Source: Hypholoma sublateritium FD-334 SS-4
Lineage: Eukaryota > Basidiomycota > Agaricomycetes > Agaricales > Strophariaceae
Direction of reading: 5' to 3'
NCBI GenBank assembly: GCA_000827495.1
Contig: KN817538.1
Location: 186,001-250,000 of the forward strand
DNA: 64,000 bases
Shown here in pieces: positions 12,851 through 26,111 of this stretch; the first letter of the stretch is position 1, and every line of letters starts with the position of its first letter. A program made the position numbers and the translations under genes. Below the pieces are notes generated by a model. The model was given only the letters and a program-made list of their open reading frames with translations. It did not search any database and was not told the DNA's origin.

Positions 12851-14200
12851 ATCATAGAAGGCGCACTGCACTGCGCCCAGCGCGCGCGAACCCGCATGCC
12901 TTCTCGCGGAATCAGGAAAGCGAGCTGGCTCTGCGNGCGGCTCCGCCGGGGTGCACGTCGCCCGCGCGCATCTGCCCGGCACTGGAGCCGCGTACCCCGC
13001 TCTCGCTAGGCGCGGCCGGCGTGCTGCCCACTCGGTATTCGCCCGCGCAGCTGCTGCCAGAGCACGATGATCCCCGGCAACCTATTTAGTCGCATTCGCG
13101 GGACATATGACACTGATAACGCTACGCTGCCGACTACAGGTCCTGCCCCGCCCGCTGCCCGTGCTAAAAACGGCACCCGATCCCGGCGAAGGCGACGCAC
13201 CGCATCGCGGGCCGTCGGCTGGCTGCTCCCAGAATACACGCGCTTCCTGGGGCGGACGCGCGCGTATGCGTGCTACTCAGCAGCGCAGGATAAGCACTTA
13301 CGGCGGGCGGCCTCGACGGCGCGCGATACGGTGTGAGCGCGGTGTGGGCCCTTCTCGGACTGAAAGTGCGATCTTCGGCAATATCGCGGCGACTCATTGA
13401 GTCGCTCCCATCCGTCCGTATTGGGCGGAGTCAAGGCTCTATCTCTGGAGCAGGGACTGCGGGGTCGCGCAGGGCCCGCCTTGGACCGCACAATCATCGA
13501 TACACCACGCGCACCGCAGATACCAGATACGAATACGCGAGCGTCGCCCAAATCATGCACGCGCCCACGCGCCCACGCGCGCGTGCACGGGCTCGGAGAC
13601 GGCCGTCACGGTGCTTCCGGGAGGGCAAGAATATCCCACGCGGACGGATGGGCGGAGGCGGCCTTTGAAGGGTGGCACGAGAGGTGGGACGCGCTGTCGT
13701 GTATCTGGGATGCCAGCGCAATCTCCAGCGATGCCCGCTATTTATCACATCTGGACGTCCTCTCGCCGGGGCGTGCGAGGTGTGCGCGCGTCGGCTAGCG
13801 CTGCTGGACGTGCAATTTCCGAGGGGGTGCGAGATATTATTGTCGCGATCCCGCGGACATGGCGCGGTGGCGCGCACTCGTCCCGGGTGTCCCATCCCCG
13901 GGTAGCGCAGCGGNGCCATGGAGTTGGAATGTTACANACAATCGCGCTGAGGCATACGTGCGCCTGTCCTAATTTAGCTAATTGGTCGTCGTTCTCTGGC
14001 GCAAGGGTTGTAGTACCATTTAACGTTCCACAAAGCCCCACTCCACAGTGGCTGNATTTTTTCTCTTCAAGTTCCGCCGGTCGTGCAAGCGAATCTGTTT
14101 TNNCAGTGGCATTCCGTAGCTCGCAAACCGACTGAACTGTTCGTGCCACAGAACGGTGAGGCCCGCGCCATCCCGGCCCGCTCCCCGCTCCCCGGGCACA
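12851..14200. other. GC-rich block with ambiguous bases
   Basis: CpG-rich sequence without a recognisable gene. It contains the only ambiguous bases of the window, at 12936, 13914, 13937, 14055 and 14102-14103. Overlapping frames on both strands read through the ambiguous codons but show no domain. The clustering suggests a polymorphic, collapsed or poorly covered stretch. Confidence 0.6.
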
Positions 14201-17200
14201 GGGTAGAATGCGGGAAACGGGGAGCAGATATCTCTATTGCCGAAGGCCTCTGCTCACTTTTCACACACGTAACTGAGTTGGGGGTGCTCTACTTGGTGTC
14301 GATACAATTCATACATATGTCACTGGATTGAGAACACGATGCAGGGATCTATCAGTCAACGACGCCCCATGGGCCACATTTCCCCGAATATTTGACTAGG
14401 GAAAGTATCGATTTAATCGGTCCTATTCGAAAGATCCCTGTATGCGTTGACAACAGGATGTCTGCTGCTCAAGTTCAACTGTACGTGTTGCTGCTAAAAA
14501 ATCTATTTATAGAATTTGACATATCTATTTGATGCGCTCTTGACCACATTTGATGCGCCCCTTACGTCCTTCCCCGCAGCGCATCAAAATACCAAGCTCA
14601 AGTCGCTTGTTGAATGTGGCGCAGAACATCCGCGAGAATGTCGATAACAAGACAATGGAACACGTTCTGGCGCTCAAATTAGAATGTTAATAGGGTTCCA
14701 TGAAACTCTCAGTGACTCATTAGCATGCGAATGCTACACTGTTGACTGACCTCAGGCTATCATAGTTCCAAGAAGTAAGCAAACTTCTCTCTGGATTATA
14801 CTAGCTTGATTATCAACGCACGCCTTGAATCATGTCGAGTCAATGTAGCATATGATGGAATTTCAGAAGGGTCCTAGGGTCGAATCAATTATGCGCGTAC
14901 CCCTTGAATTCCACCCTCGCATTGTGATACAGTCCACGCTGTCTGTTTGTTGCTGCGGCCATGAGTGTATGTGTAATATCTGATGTTCTTCCCAACTGAA
15001 CTGGCTCCTGAACCGGACATCGCCGTTCCTCCAGTCATGCATGCGCGCCTTCGACAGCTTACACTTTCCACGGTATGCCAGTGTATAGAGACAATTCACA
15101 GAAAATCAGGGGAAGTGTAAGCATGAAATGAATGTCAAGTGCCTGAGAGTTCTGGAAATTTCATACATTCTAATCAACGTAATGGCTCATTCGTATTGTC
15201 TGTTCCTCATAAATGCTCGGCGAACTAGAGAGAAAAAGGTTTTGTATTTTGTATTTGCAAGACGCCGAGTCGAAAGTTGGTACGAAGATGCATTTTATAG
15301 CCCAATCGTCCTTATTTCACGAGTTTCTGAGTAAGACGCACAAAAGACGCATCGAAAGAACCCTGATTAGGAAAACCTCCCAAATCAAACGATGGATTAC
15401 AAATTCGACCCCGTCATTTGTAAAGGGCATCTGCTGGGTTTGTAATGAAGCAATCCGTACACACGCAAGCATCCCAAAAGCATCCATATCAGCTCGCTCG
15501 TTCAGTTCATGATTGACGGATTCATCGCAACCCGCCAGCTATCGCTAGCGGCTGCCTGTAGAGGAGCTATCCGACTATAAGTAGATGATAGCATTTAACT
15601 AGTACGTGAGCGCACACCCAAATCAGACCACCTTACGGTTATCTGAACCTGCGATGACATCAGGACGTAGGTCATCCGGATGAGGTGATGTAATGGATCA
15701 AGTTTGTTGACTGCGCGGTAACGATGCGCTGGACAGTCTACGACGCGTCGTTTGGGAGCTCTCGCAAGGCGCAGCAGCGCGCGGATTGAGCTGGCTCAGC
15801 GCACAAACTACAGGCCCCGAAGGTCGCCCGCTCCTCCACGTACGCCGCCGACGTGGACCCGACTCGGGAACGGCACCTGTACCAAGGCACCCTAGTCAGC
15901 CCGCCTCTGCCACGCGCGAACGCCGAATTGCTCTCAATTATCCCGGGGCCTGCTGCGCCAGTTCGGCTTGCGGTGTAGATATCTTCCCGGGATCATTCTT
16001 CAGAAATCATAACTGGACGTGGGGCCACCGAATCTCAGAGCACGGTTGTCGGACCAAGATGAGGCATGGATGATGCGCGTACGCGCCGAGCGTCGTGCTG
16101 TGGGAAAATGATAGCGAGGGCGGCATGCTCCGGCCGATCTTGCGTCATCTTTATTTCTGCGGACAACCACCACCTCAGCGTCGGCACACGAGTGCGCACG
16201 GCAGGCGCGGGCCATGTTCAACGCTAATTTAGCGCCGAGGTCCGATGCAGATGGAAGATCCGCTCCCGCTCTCCTTGACTCGAACGTCATTGTCATATCG
16301 ACTGCGAAACTCACTTTATGGCTCCTCGCCGCTGCATTTTTTCACTCAGTGACTCGGCTGGAATGGAGTCTTACGGATTCGAAAGACTGTTTTCATACTG
16401 TCTGATCTTACTGCTGCGCACACAGTTCTATGGACTTTGCCCTTGATTACTTGCGTTGGAATGCCTGCGCCTATCCAAGCATCAAGGCTCGTCGAAACCG
16501 ATGACTACGTCGTTCGATACGTTTACTCCACGGGATGGTATGCATCGTCAATTATGCAGTCGCTACGCGCACGCGAGCTACTCTAAAAATCAGCAATCTT
16601 GCTGACTATGGACGTCCGCGGAGATCGTCGCGCATCTATGTTTTACTGGTTGGCAAATGTCACTCGTCGGCTCTCTGCTCGGCAACCCCGCGTGTACTTT
16701 GTCTCGTACTTTCCGTTATTCTACGGTCATCTACATATCCTCGACCCGGCCAATAATGCAGCTCGTGCGCCCGGCATTATAACCGGGAAATCTCGGGTCT
16801 TTGGGCTGTGTGCTTATAGGTTGAGTAGATATCGCCGACAGTGATTACGCTCGTATCGCGAGAGGATTTTTGGCTTGGCGTTTGCATATACCGCCCGGGT
16901 TCGTTCATCAGGCCAGGTTCTATAGGATAACACTCCCTTGACTTTCGGTTGTGTTCATCGTCCGCCGGGCGGCCTCATCCAACATCTTTTCTTGATATCT
17001 ATTCAATTTCGGTGTGTTCTTTGAGTCGACAAAGCTATATTCAACCTGCTCGCCTCGATATCCCCGCCACCTAGACGCCCGGTTCGTAGGAAGACGAGAG
17101 GCTGCACCTTAGACTACCAGTGTACCCCGCATCGATTTACTCCAACGCTAGTGTCTTCTCCGCCTAATGATTTCATTTAATCATCGAGCTTCAGTCAGCG

Positions 17201-20200
17201 CCGGCAGGGCATCGCTGCGAAGCCAGCAAAGGCGGAGGTGATACGCGCTCTGTGGCGTGCGGGCCTGCGGCGCCGCGCTGCTTACACAGAGACTCTGTCG
17301 TGTCGGGCGACATGAGACACGGGAATAGTGCAATCGCACTCAGCTCGGGCGCTCGAATATTATTCAAGACGCTGATTGGCGACCGCGATTTGTTTACCGG
17401 TTGCTTGAGGATCTTTGTCAGCGCAATGGCAACCTGTGGCGAGTCGCGACTGCGTGCAAACCAGCGGACGAGTTCTGTGGGCGACCTCCGCGGTAGACGG
17501 AGCTGTGCTATCAGCGTCAACGTGGAGAGAATGCTTGGACAATTCCTTGAGGACTGGTGTGCGCTCGTGGAGTGATTGTGTACTAATGATATTGTAATCC
17601 ATTCAAATCCATTTATTGACAAGAATTACCAAAGGATTACCGTAATAATGGCGTCCATGTCGGAAGTAAGTGTAACCTTCGATGACAATACTCGTTGGAC
17701 GCGTTGAGGTCACAGAATATGCGGATACATTCTTCCAGGAGTGTCTTAACTGGCGTGGGCACGAGCAACAGCAAAAGCTGAATGTTGATGCATTTTTCTA
17801 CAATACAATACCACAACTGTAAAGTAGGTTGTTAGTAGGATAGGAACAGGGACCCAGCTGTCGCGGTGGCGCGTCTCCAGCGGCGGCGGTGGATCCGGCG
17901 CAGCTTAAGAGGGAGCCGAATACAATAATCACCGAGTAAACGCGTGGAGATTGGGAATATGCAGTATGTAGGCTGTGAGGGGCCCGTTGCGCAGCATCGT
18001 GTCCTAAGAAAACTTAGGTGCGCGTCAGCTCGCCAGATCTATACGTAAATCGTGCAAAGTATTGGCAGCACCCACAGTAGATGCACTTCATACCCCCTGC
18101 ACGCGCCAGATTCTCCTCGAATCTGGCGCGTCTCGAGGTACATTAATGAACCCACGAACGACGTTGAAGGATATCCAACGTGATCCGACGCGATGCTGAT
18201 GTGACGCGCGTTCGTTCGCGCGGTAGAGCCCCTCACCATCAGCGGAGCTCTACTGCGTCTGCTCGTACGTACGTACGACCGTGCCTAATTCGAATATCCA
18301 GCGCTGCGCGCGGAGGCCAAGCAGGGCCCTGACGGGCGCTTCTCCTCCGTTGCAACTTCCTCCGCCCGCATCGTCGATGGTCGGCGGCGGTGCGCGCGGC
18401 GAGCCAGCTCTGCACGCATGCGTAACCCAAACGCCTTCCGCGTGAGCTGGTTCAGCGGAAGATCGCCGTATCTATCCAGGACGCGAATAGGCGCAGAGGC
18501 GGCCCTCGATATCACGCGGTGGGGGGCGACAGAGGTTGCCTGAGTTGGTCTCTGGAGGTCGCGGTCTAGACGCCGCTCGGAGACAGTACATGCACAGAGC
18601 GACGTCGGAGCACCTAAGATAGTGCGGATACCCAAATAGATAGCCCCAGAGGAGTGCCCAACGCAATTGCAGTTTGGTCACAGTCGCAGTCCTAGGTCCG
18701 CCACCAGCAGCAATCTCCCAGGCGATTTCACTTGATGGATCGCGATCGAAACCATTTTATGTTGCTACTATCATCTTGTTTTCGCCGGATGGTGGTTGAA
18801 TGGGAAACAAACTCGAGACAGTGCGGGCGCGGTGTGGACTCTGTGGAGGCACTGCACGTGGCATGGGCCCGGCCTCGGGCCTCGGGTCTAGACCTCTGAA
18901 ACGCGCGAGTGTACCAAAATGTCGTTTGTTTCCAATTTATTTCTCAACTTACCAACCTTGATTCACGGCTTGATTCTCACTCGTCTACTCAGCCCGACAA
19001 TCTAGAATCTCCAAAGTATCGGCGCATCACCTCCCACTCTCGGCTCCCGTTTATTTTTGCGTCGATGGAACGCCCAACGATCAAACGAGCAGTCTCGACA
19101 TTTGCAGGTTCAAAAAGAAGGATACCATATCCGTTTCCTGGTCTCAAGAGCGACACTACTGCGAGTCGACGTCTGCAGTGGACTGATGCAGCTGTCGGAT
19201 GCCAACCCAGCTGGCTCGCGGTCCACCCGACTCAGATTGGTGACCGGGCTGAATCTCGCTGGCGTCTGGGATCAGCGTGCAATGAATCTGCGCGAATCTC
19301 AAGTGCCCCTTCTAGCGCGCTGCAGCATCTGGCGACGTCGGTGATGGCTGCCTTCTGACTTGAAGTGGCCTTGCCATTCTCTAATGGGCACAATGCAGCA
19401 CCGAGTCTTGGCACCGGGCGACGAACCTGACGACTTTCACGCGTATCCTCACCGTATCTCGTTGCTCCGCAACGCCAGTCCTCGTTCCCAAGTACCTTGG
19501 CTCTGAAGATCAACCGGAAAAATCGTGCACGGCCCCTGACCACAGCGCGCTCGCCCAATCTCGCCCGCTGCGCTCCTTTCTGGCGTGTAACGCCGCCCAG
19601 CGTGCATGAACAGGCCAATTAATGTCGGCCCAACGTATTGCTGGCCTGCGCCGAAGCAAGTGCTCCTGAATCTGCGCGAATCTAGCACGGCGCTTCTTTT
19701 TCTTCCTTTTGTGATCTACTTCCATACCTGTCCTGCAATAAAAAGTGCAATCAATCTGAATCTGTGCGCTCCTAGTCGTGCCCAGATCTCAGCGTCGCGG
19801 TTGCTGGGCTGGCCGCGTGCCCGACGCCCAACGTCCTGCTCTCAAAGAACAGGATAGACAGTAGGCGTTGGATGGGTCGTTTCTGCGACGTCACCTTCCA
19901 GTGACGAGCTGGGTGATTCCCTCATATAGCTAACTAGCTACCTTGATCATATCAATTCGACGTAGCCTGTCAGAAGTCGACTTTGCTCAGACTGGACATG
20001 TGTAATACAATAAACTTTTACAGGTCTTTTTGCGATCAGTTCGCGACAGAAATCCTGCTCAAACTAGGAGAACGAACAAGCGAGTTTGAGAAGCCCGGAG
20101 ATAAATGAACGACGAACTTACAGAATCAACTTTATCTCCTATGATTCGACATGCATGTGCTTCCTGGTACCATTCATTTTTTAATTATACATAATTTTTC

Positions 20201-20491
20201 ATGCTACGCACTACACAAACGCTATCTCCTTAATATAACCCCTCGAGTCAAACTGTAACATATGTAAAGAGGACACGACAAACGCATACATTCAGCAGTA
20301 GACCATCATGAGCTGCCGAGTACTCAAATGATATGAAGAAAGAGACCTGCAGATATTGAGGTCCATATTACAAACTACAAAGCAACGAAAAACTAAGAGA
20401 TGTGCGGGAACCTGGTGATGGAAATAAGATTAAGCATACACATAACGCGCCTCTGACCAGACAGCAGCGAGCTGCACCAGCCCCACCACAC
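14201..20491. other. Gene-free region before CENP-C
   Basis: Composition changes from AT-richer (14.2-15.6 kb and 19.9-20.4 kb) to mixed. No frame has a domain, and no set of frames can be joined by convincing splice sites into a known protein. Short coding-like fragments near 14.57-14.69 kb and 16.6-16.8 kb could be remnants of old genes or elements, but I cannot name them. A strong hairpin lies at 18101-18131. Confidence 0.5.
18101..18131. repeat. Perfect 13-bp inverted repeat with 5-nt loop
   Basis: Left arm ACGCGCCAGATTC (18101-18113), loop TCCTC, right arm GAATCTGGCGCGT (18119-18131). The arms match perfectly. No coding region flanks it closely, so it is not an evident terminator. It could be a structured RNA element, a cruciform site or part of a decayed mobile element. 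Confidence 0.75.
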
Positions 20492-22433
20492 TCAGGCCTT
20501 CCGCGACGTGCTCGCAACCGCGGCCGACTTCGACCGTGCGCCAGACAGCGGCGCGTCAGCGCGGGCACCCGCTGGGGCCCCAGCAGACGATGAGCGCACA
20601 ATCGACTTGCGCCGCTGCATCTCGGCGTTGTGCTCCGCCTTGGCTGCGCGTTCTGCGGCGTTCATCTCGACCTTGCGGGCCTGCGTGAAGAAGAGCTTCG
20701 CCGCTCTATTCGAAATGTTCTCGATGAGGTATGTATTGCCTAAACAAGACAAAATGTGATTTAGACGAATACCAATATAGAACGAGAAGGAACTGACCTC
20801 GTGGGACCATGAACATCCCGCCAGTCGCTAAAATCATGGATGTTTCGTGGATCTTGAAGTTGACGGCGCCTTCAATCACATAAAATACCTGCGGGCGAAG
20901 TTAGATTGCAATTATGCGTACTCGAAGAGGAGTTTACTGACGTATGTATTATCTTTAGCGGCTTTGCTCGGTTTTCGACCTCGGGGTGGTATAATCAGTT
21001 GCCCGGCTGCGATAAATTCGTCGTCGCCAAATATCTTGTCAAACGACCAACTATGGTCGGTAGCCATTCTCGGTTTCACCATCTTCGCCGTCCATGCAAT
21101 TCCTAGGAAAGAAATCGCTCAGAGGAAGTTCACGAACAATAAACAGGGACGTACTCCGCTCAACCTCCTCCTTGGACGTGAAATGTATCACCGTGCAGAT
21201 TGCAGGCGTAGCGTCGTCCCAGCCCTCCTCGGGGTTGACCACGGGGAGCGCAGGCGGAATTTGATCCTCCTCCGCCCCAGCAGCCCGACTTCGACTTCGC
21301 TCGCGCATAGATCCACCGCGCTTTCGTTTCGCGCCCAGAGGCTCCGTATGCTCCTTCGGTATCCGGACAATCTCCTTGATCTGCGGCACGAGGATGGGGC
21401 CGGAATTGTTGCTGCGTCCATATACAAGCTTTTCGCCGCGCCAGTACTCCAGCGGCGCATAGTGTTCGCGTTTGCTCCGCCGGACACCCTCGCGCTGCGG
21501 ACGATTTTCCTTCTTGCTGCGACTCTCTGTCTTGTGCGAAACCTTCTTCTCCGGGGCAATCTTGGTCTTCTTTGGAGGTGGGGTCGCCTCTTCCTCTTCC
21601 TCGCCGGTGTCGTTTCCCAGGCCTACATCTTCGAGCCCATGTGTGATCTCTGCCTCTATCTCTTCTTCGCTCTGAGACGGTTCTCGGGGAGGAGGCGGTG
21701 GCTTTTTCTTGGTCGGCTTTGGTGGCTCCGGCTCGGGTGTCTGTTCTTCCTCCTGCCCTTCCTCCTCCTCGTCTTCGTCGTCTTCTTCTATCTGCCCGAA
21801 GCTGTGGTTAGCCACAGAAGCCTGCGTCGGTGTGTTTTCCTGCGCGTAATCGTCCAAGCCGCCGTCGTCCATATTCTGTGTGTTCTCGTTATAGTAGTCG
21901 CCCGCATCCTCGTTCGGCGAATCCGAGTCAGGCTCAGGCTCGATGTCGCGCGCGTGTACCGATCGGGAAAGCGACGACGGGCCCGGGGCCGCGTTCCTGC
22001 TGGCGCGCTGCAGCGGCCGGGGCGACGGGATCTTGTCGTAGTCGACGTCCGACGTGCGTGCCACCGGGCGGACCGACGAGCGGCGCCCGCCCGCCGTCGG
22101 CGGCGTCGCGGGCGGGCGCATGCTGACGAGGTGCTGCACGGGGCTGTCGATCTGCATGCTCATCTCGCCGTCGTCCTCGTCGTACTCATCCACGTACCGC
22201 TCCGCGCGGGCGGGGGTCTTCTTGCGTATCTTCGGGCGTGGTGGCGTGCGCCCGTCGGCCTGGCGCAGCACGTCGGCGAACGGCTCGAATCCGTCGGATT
22301 TGCGCTCAACATGCTGGATCGCGATGCCTGTTTTCTTGCCGACCTCTGGGTTGTCGCCGCGGTATGGGATGTGCGCCTTCTGGGTGCGGTTGCGGGCGCC
22401 CCCAAGGCTGCTCTTGCGTGCAGATGTGGGCAT
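20492..22433 (-). CDS. MIF2: Inner kinetochore protein CENP-C (Mif2) with C-terminal cupin
   Basis: CENP-C binds CENP-A nucleosomes and anchors the kinetochore on centromeric chromatin. Exons (minus): 22433-21155, 21102-20942, 20888-20798 and 20739-20492, introns 52, 53 and 58 nt, giving 592 residues. The N-terminus (MPTSARKSSL..., then KAHIPYRGDNPEVGKKTGI) fits the Mif2 N-terminal block. Long acidic and proline-rich stretches fill about residues 80-310. The CENP-C motif GVRRSKREHYAPLEYW sits at about 316-331. After the first intron the frame gives the dimerising cupin fold: FIAAGQLIIPPRGRKPSKA, NTYVFYVIEGAVNFKIH, ATGGMFMVPRGNTYLIENIS, AKLFFTQARK. The end is a basic, serine-rich tail. The second intron has a GTCAGT donor. 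An upstream extension to 22463 would need a TTG start and was not used. Confidence 0.95.
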
Positions 22434-22804
22434 ATAGTAGTGGTGGCCTTCTACCAATGACAATAGACAAGATGAGTTAAAGAATCGTGAGAAACAAACA
22501 CGACGCGCTGGATTTCCTCGTGCACGTGACTGGAGTGGCTCTGCTCTTCCTCATTAACAACTCATTAATTCATTGAAATCCCAGAAGATTCAAAGAATAT
22601 TTGCGCTATTCTGACTGTATTGGAAACGAAATCATTGGATATTCAATATATAAGAGTGATATATACTATGGTGTAATAATATAATGATGAGCGCAATGAG
22701 TAGTGGTGTGCTGAGTAGTGGTAAAGTTGTCTACTTGCGACCTGTAATTTACAACTTGAACGAAGAGGTAGATACTGGGTAATCAGGTTAGTAAGGTTGA
22801 ATTA
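22434..22804. other. Intergenic: CENP-C promoter and thiouridylase 3' flank
   Basis: 371 bases between two minus-strand genes. AT-rich, with tandem AT runs near 22640-22690. It must hold the 5' region of CENP-C and the 3' end of the thiouridylase gene. I recognise no specific motif. Confidence 0.6.
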
Positions 22805-24446
22805 TTATTGTAGACCCGTAGTAATGATGCCCGAGCCTATACACCAATCACCATCCCATAACGCTGCCACTTGACCAGGCGTTATCGCGTGCTGGGGCTC
22901 TTCGCACTCGATGGTCAGCTCGTCAGAGCCAGACCTATACAGACGTTAATGTCTAAACATTCAGCCCAGGGGAAGATCAACATACCTTCGCACAACGCAA
23001 GGAGTTGCTCCCATTCGATAACGGTGCTTGAGCGATAGCCGTGCCCCTTCAGGGCGGTCGATTTGCGCTGGTGGCGAATCTTGCCATATCCAGGCGAAGT
23101 CGCGAACCTGAATAGTCCGGGAATACAACGATTCATGATTGCTAGCGGGAGGTATAATGAATTTTCAAACACATGGCGGGTTTAAGTGTGTGTACCTTCC
23201 CGGGACGAGGTAAATCGTATTATTCTTGACGTCCTTCTCAGCCACGAATAATTTTTCCGGTACACCTCCAACACGGGCATTCTGTCCAACAGTAAAGTTC
23301 CACAACCCTGTGTGCTCTCCGATGGTCTTTCCTGTTAGTTTGTTGATGATAGGGCCAGACTTGGCTGGGATGTATGACGCTAGAGACGTAGTCAGGGTGA
23401 GAACGGCATTTTCACACAATAGCTACACACCGAGAAAGCCATTGAAATGTGTCTTCTTGCCTACAAAGCATATCCCGACACTATCCCGGCGTTCCGCGGT
23501 AGATAAGTTGTGTTGCCTCGCAATTTCACGGACTTCAGGTTTTGTGAGATGTCCAATAGGGAAGAGGGCGCGGCGAAGGCCTGCTTCTGAGATGGCAGAT
23601 AGGAAATACGTCTGATCCTTGGAACGGTCAGCCGGTCGGAGAAGTTTAGGGCGGGAGTCGTTCGACCATGATTTCGAGGCGTAATGCCCTGTGATACGAG
23701 ATGTTAGGGAGGATTAGAGACTATGACAATGGGAACTCACCAGTAGCGAACCAGGCGTTTTGATAGCTTCCAGGCTGCTGTGGTAATTTTTCTAATAGCG
23801 CGCCAAATTTAATCTCTCTTGAAGTCGTAAGAATATTGAAAATTACTCGGCCGAAAAGCGAGCGTACTTGTTACACCATACATCTGGATTGGGAGATATC
23901 CCCGCCTCCCAGTCGCGCAACGAGGGCTCGAAAACACGGTTCCAGTATTGCTTGGATAGATCAATCTGGAACCTAAAACATTAAATGCTGAATAAATGAT
24001 ATATTCTAAGCAACGCACCAGCTCGCAGGGGATATCAAGCTGATTACAGACGCGCTGTACGTCTTCCCAGTCCTTCTCCCACTCGCACCCTTTGTCGTTG
24101 GCAAATTCGTCCCGTGTGTCCCAATTTCGCATGTACACCGCAGATAGGTCGTAGTCCTGAGAGACAGTAAGCCAGACTTTGTGGTTCAAGAGCGTCCACC
24201 ACCCACCTTTCGAGCCAACAGCGCCGCGGTCACCGAAGAATCCACGCCTCCCGACATCCCAACCACGACTACTACGGATTAGACTTTTCCGAATCAATCC
24301 AAATAGTGAGGATACGCACCCTTCTCTCCTTTCCGTGGACCATGATGAAGCGAATTGGAGGCGAACCCGCGCGTGAAATACGTGTACGAGGCACGACGCG
24401 AGCAAACCCTTGTTAAGAGGGCCAATCGTGGCATGATTGTCATCAT
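22805..24446 (-). CDS. SLM3: Mitochondrial tRNA-specific 2-thiouridylase (MnmA/Mtu1 family)
   Basis: Thiolates U34 of mitochondrial tRNAs for Lys, Glu and Gln, using ATP to activate the uridine and a persulfide sulfur (family knowledge). Nine exons (minus): 24446-24320, 24271-24207, 24156-24019, 23965-23868, 23817-23741, 23688-23431, 23379-23196, 23141-22986, 22934-22805; introns 48-54 nt; 410 residues, close to the family size. The N-terminus is rich in Arg, Ser and Leu without acids, fitting a mitochondrial presequence. The PP-loop GMSGGVDSS follows at about residue 47. AVYMRNWD, the first cysteine in NPDVWCNKEIKFGALL, ATGHYA, DQTYFLS and the second cysteine in DSVGICFVGKK are all present. 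The C-terminal beta-barrel region runs from NFTVGQNARVGG to ALWDGDWCIGSG. Three in-frame ATGs (24446, 24443, 24434) compete for the start; 24434 has the better -3 base. Confidence 0.93.
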
Positions 24447-26111
24447 GTATCAGCCTGAGATGGACAAAGTAGTAGCATACAGACTATCAGTAGGAGGCTG
24501 GAGCTATGTGGACTCTAAGTAAGGTGCCATGGGACGACCGAGAGGTGAGTTGGAACTTGGAACGCACTGGCAGAATTTAGCAAGGAGCTCGGACAACGAA
24601 AATGTGCGAACGACGCGGGCCGGATTCCCGGACCGTTGGTAACTTTCACTCGCCCGGGTTGGCTTTCAACTCATTCATCGACTATTCTCTTATGCGAATC
24701 GGAGGATGACAAACAAGCCGGTCACGGAAGTGATTATATTCGAAACTCTAGAGCCCGCAAGCTCAACGAAATCCGGGGGTGCGGTGCGTTTGAACGGGCC
24801 AACTGTGATCAGAATATGGCAGCGAGTGGTAGATTTAGTACGCCAGTTCCGCTGTTAGATACATTCTATGAATGAGTAATGACTAGATACTATTAAATTT
24901 ATGAAAGTATGAAAAAATAATGCCAAGTTTGTTAAAACTCGTCGTTGAAGCCTGAAGGCTCGAAGCAATGGCTTAAAATAGAATAATCCGGCAATAGGCT
25001 GCCAGTGTTGGTATCGGATGCTGTAGACCAGGCCCAGACCCTCGGCGCCGCAGCAGTGCACATGAATCGACAATGTGGTCACTCCCAAGTACTACTGATT
25101 TGTTCGTCAAAAGGCGCGTCAAAACCCCAGATTTATGACATTTGTTGCTTCTTGTTTAGCAAATAGAAATTCCCGAAGTCTTTATAGGCTGCTGAATAGA
25201 AACCACAATGAAAGCTGAATTCAGGCCCTTGACAGCCTTTGTCGCCTTTTCATTAAACCTTATTGGGTGGCGGCGGCGCATGTGCACAAAGGGACACCAT
25301 ATTATCGCGCGACCACTGAAGAAAGTAGTTCCCCAGGATTGTAATTTTGGACCCCCATGTTGATCACCTAGGAAGCCAAGCCCGTACACAATTCCGGTTC
25401 ATTTGTACTGGTCATGGCAATATAACATATTGGGCGCCTATTCGTTTGTTAGAAGGAGCTAAAAATAGACGCATTTTTACGCCATTGGTGCCGGAACCTG
25501 CTTGGAAACCATTTTCGAATAACCCGTACCCCACTATATACAACCTATGGTGAGAATTTAGCTGCGTCCAACGAAGAGCACATTCAGATGCGTGTGATCA
25601 TGAGGGGAGTCAGCTTTCAAAAATCGCGGAACAGCTCGATAAGGCAATACTACGCGGTTTCCAGAATACTTTCTAACCGTATGAAATTATGACTTTATGA
25701 CATGCTCTGCGAGGGGCCATCATGCAGTGGCTCGCTGTTCTACTCCCCAGGTGAGGTGGTACAGATCATGATACATAATGTATGTAGCTCTAGTATCTAT
25801 TCAAACATATAAAGCGTAGGATGTCCAGTGGACGGTACCACATGCCAAGTCGAATAAGCACCCCTATCCACCATGTGCCTGACGCGGAGGCAGCCGGTTA
25901 TTTCCAACTAATTCATTCTGATAAACATATTAAACAACGACTTTGATGGCGTCGAAAATTGTATATCTTCATGGCTACCGAATTCGCCCACTGCTAGGCC
26001 ACTTTAATTACCACCCAATCCACCAGGACAAAAAGCGTCGTGCTCGCTGGCCTCCCTGGACAAATGTCAGAGGCGTCCTCGGAGTATACGGATCTGTTAG
26101 CTGGATCTTAC
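24447..26111. other. Intergenic between divergent thiouridylase and DUF6533 genes
   Basis: About 1.7 kb between divergently transcribed genes. Only short frames without domains are present. The first few hundred bases must hold the thiouridylase promoter. No RNA gene or repeat was recognised. Confidence 0.55.

Noticed and set aside
20847..22460. 537-codon open frame on the plus strand
   Set aside because: It is antisense to the CENP-C gene, whose minus-strand frame carries the CENP-C motif and splices into the cupin domain.
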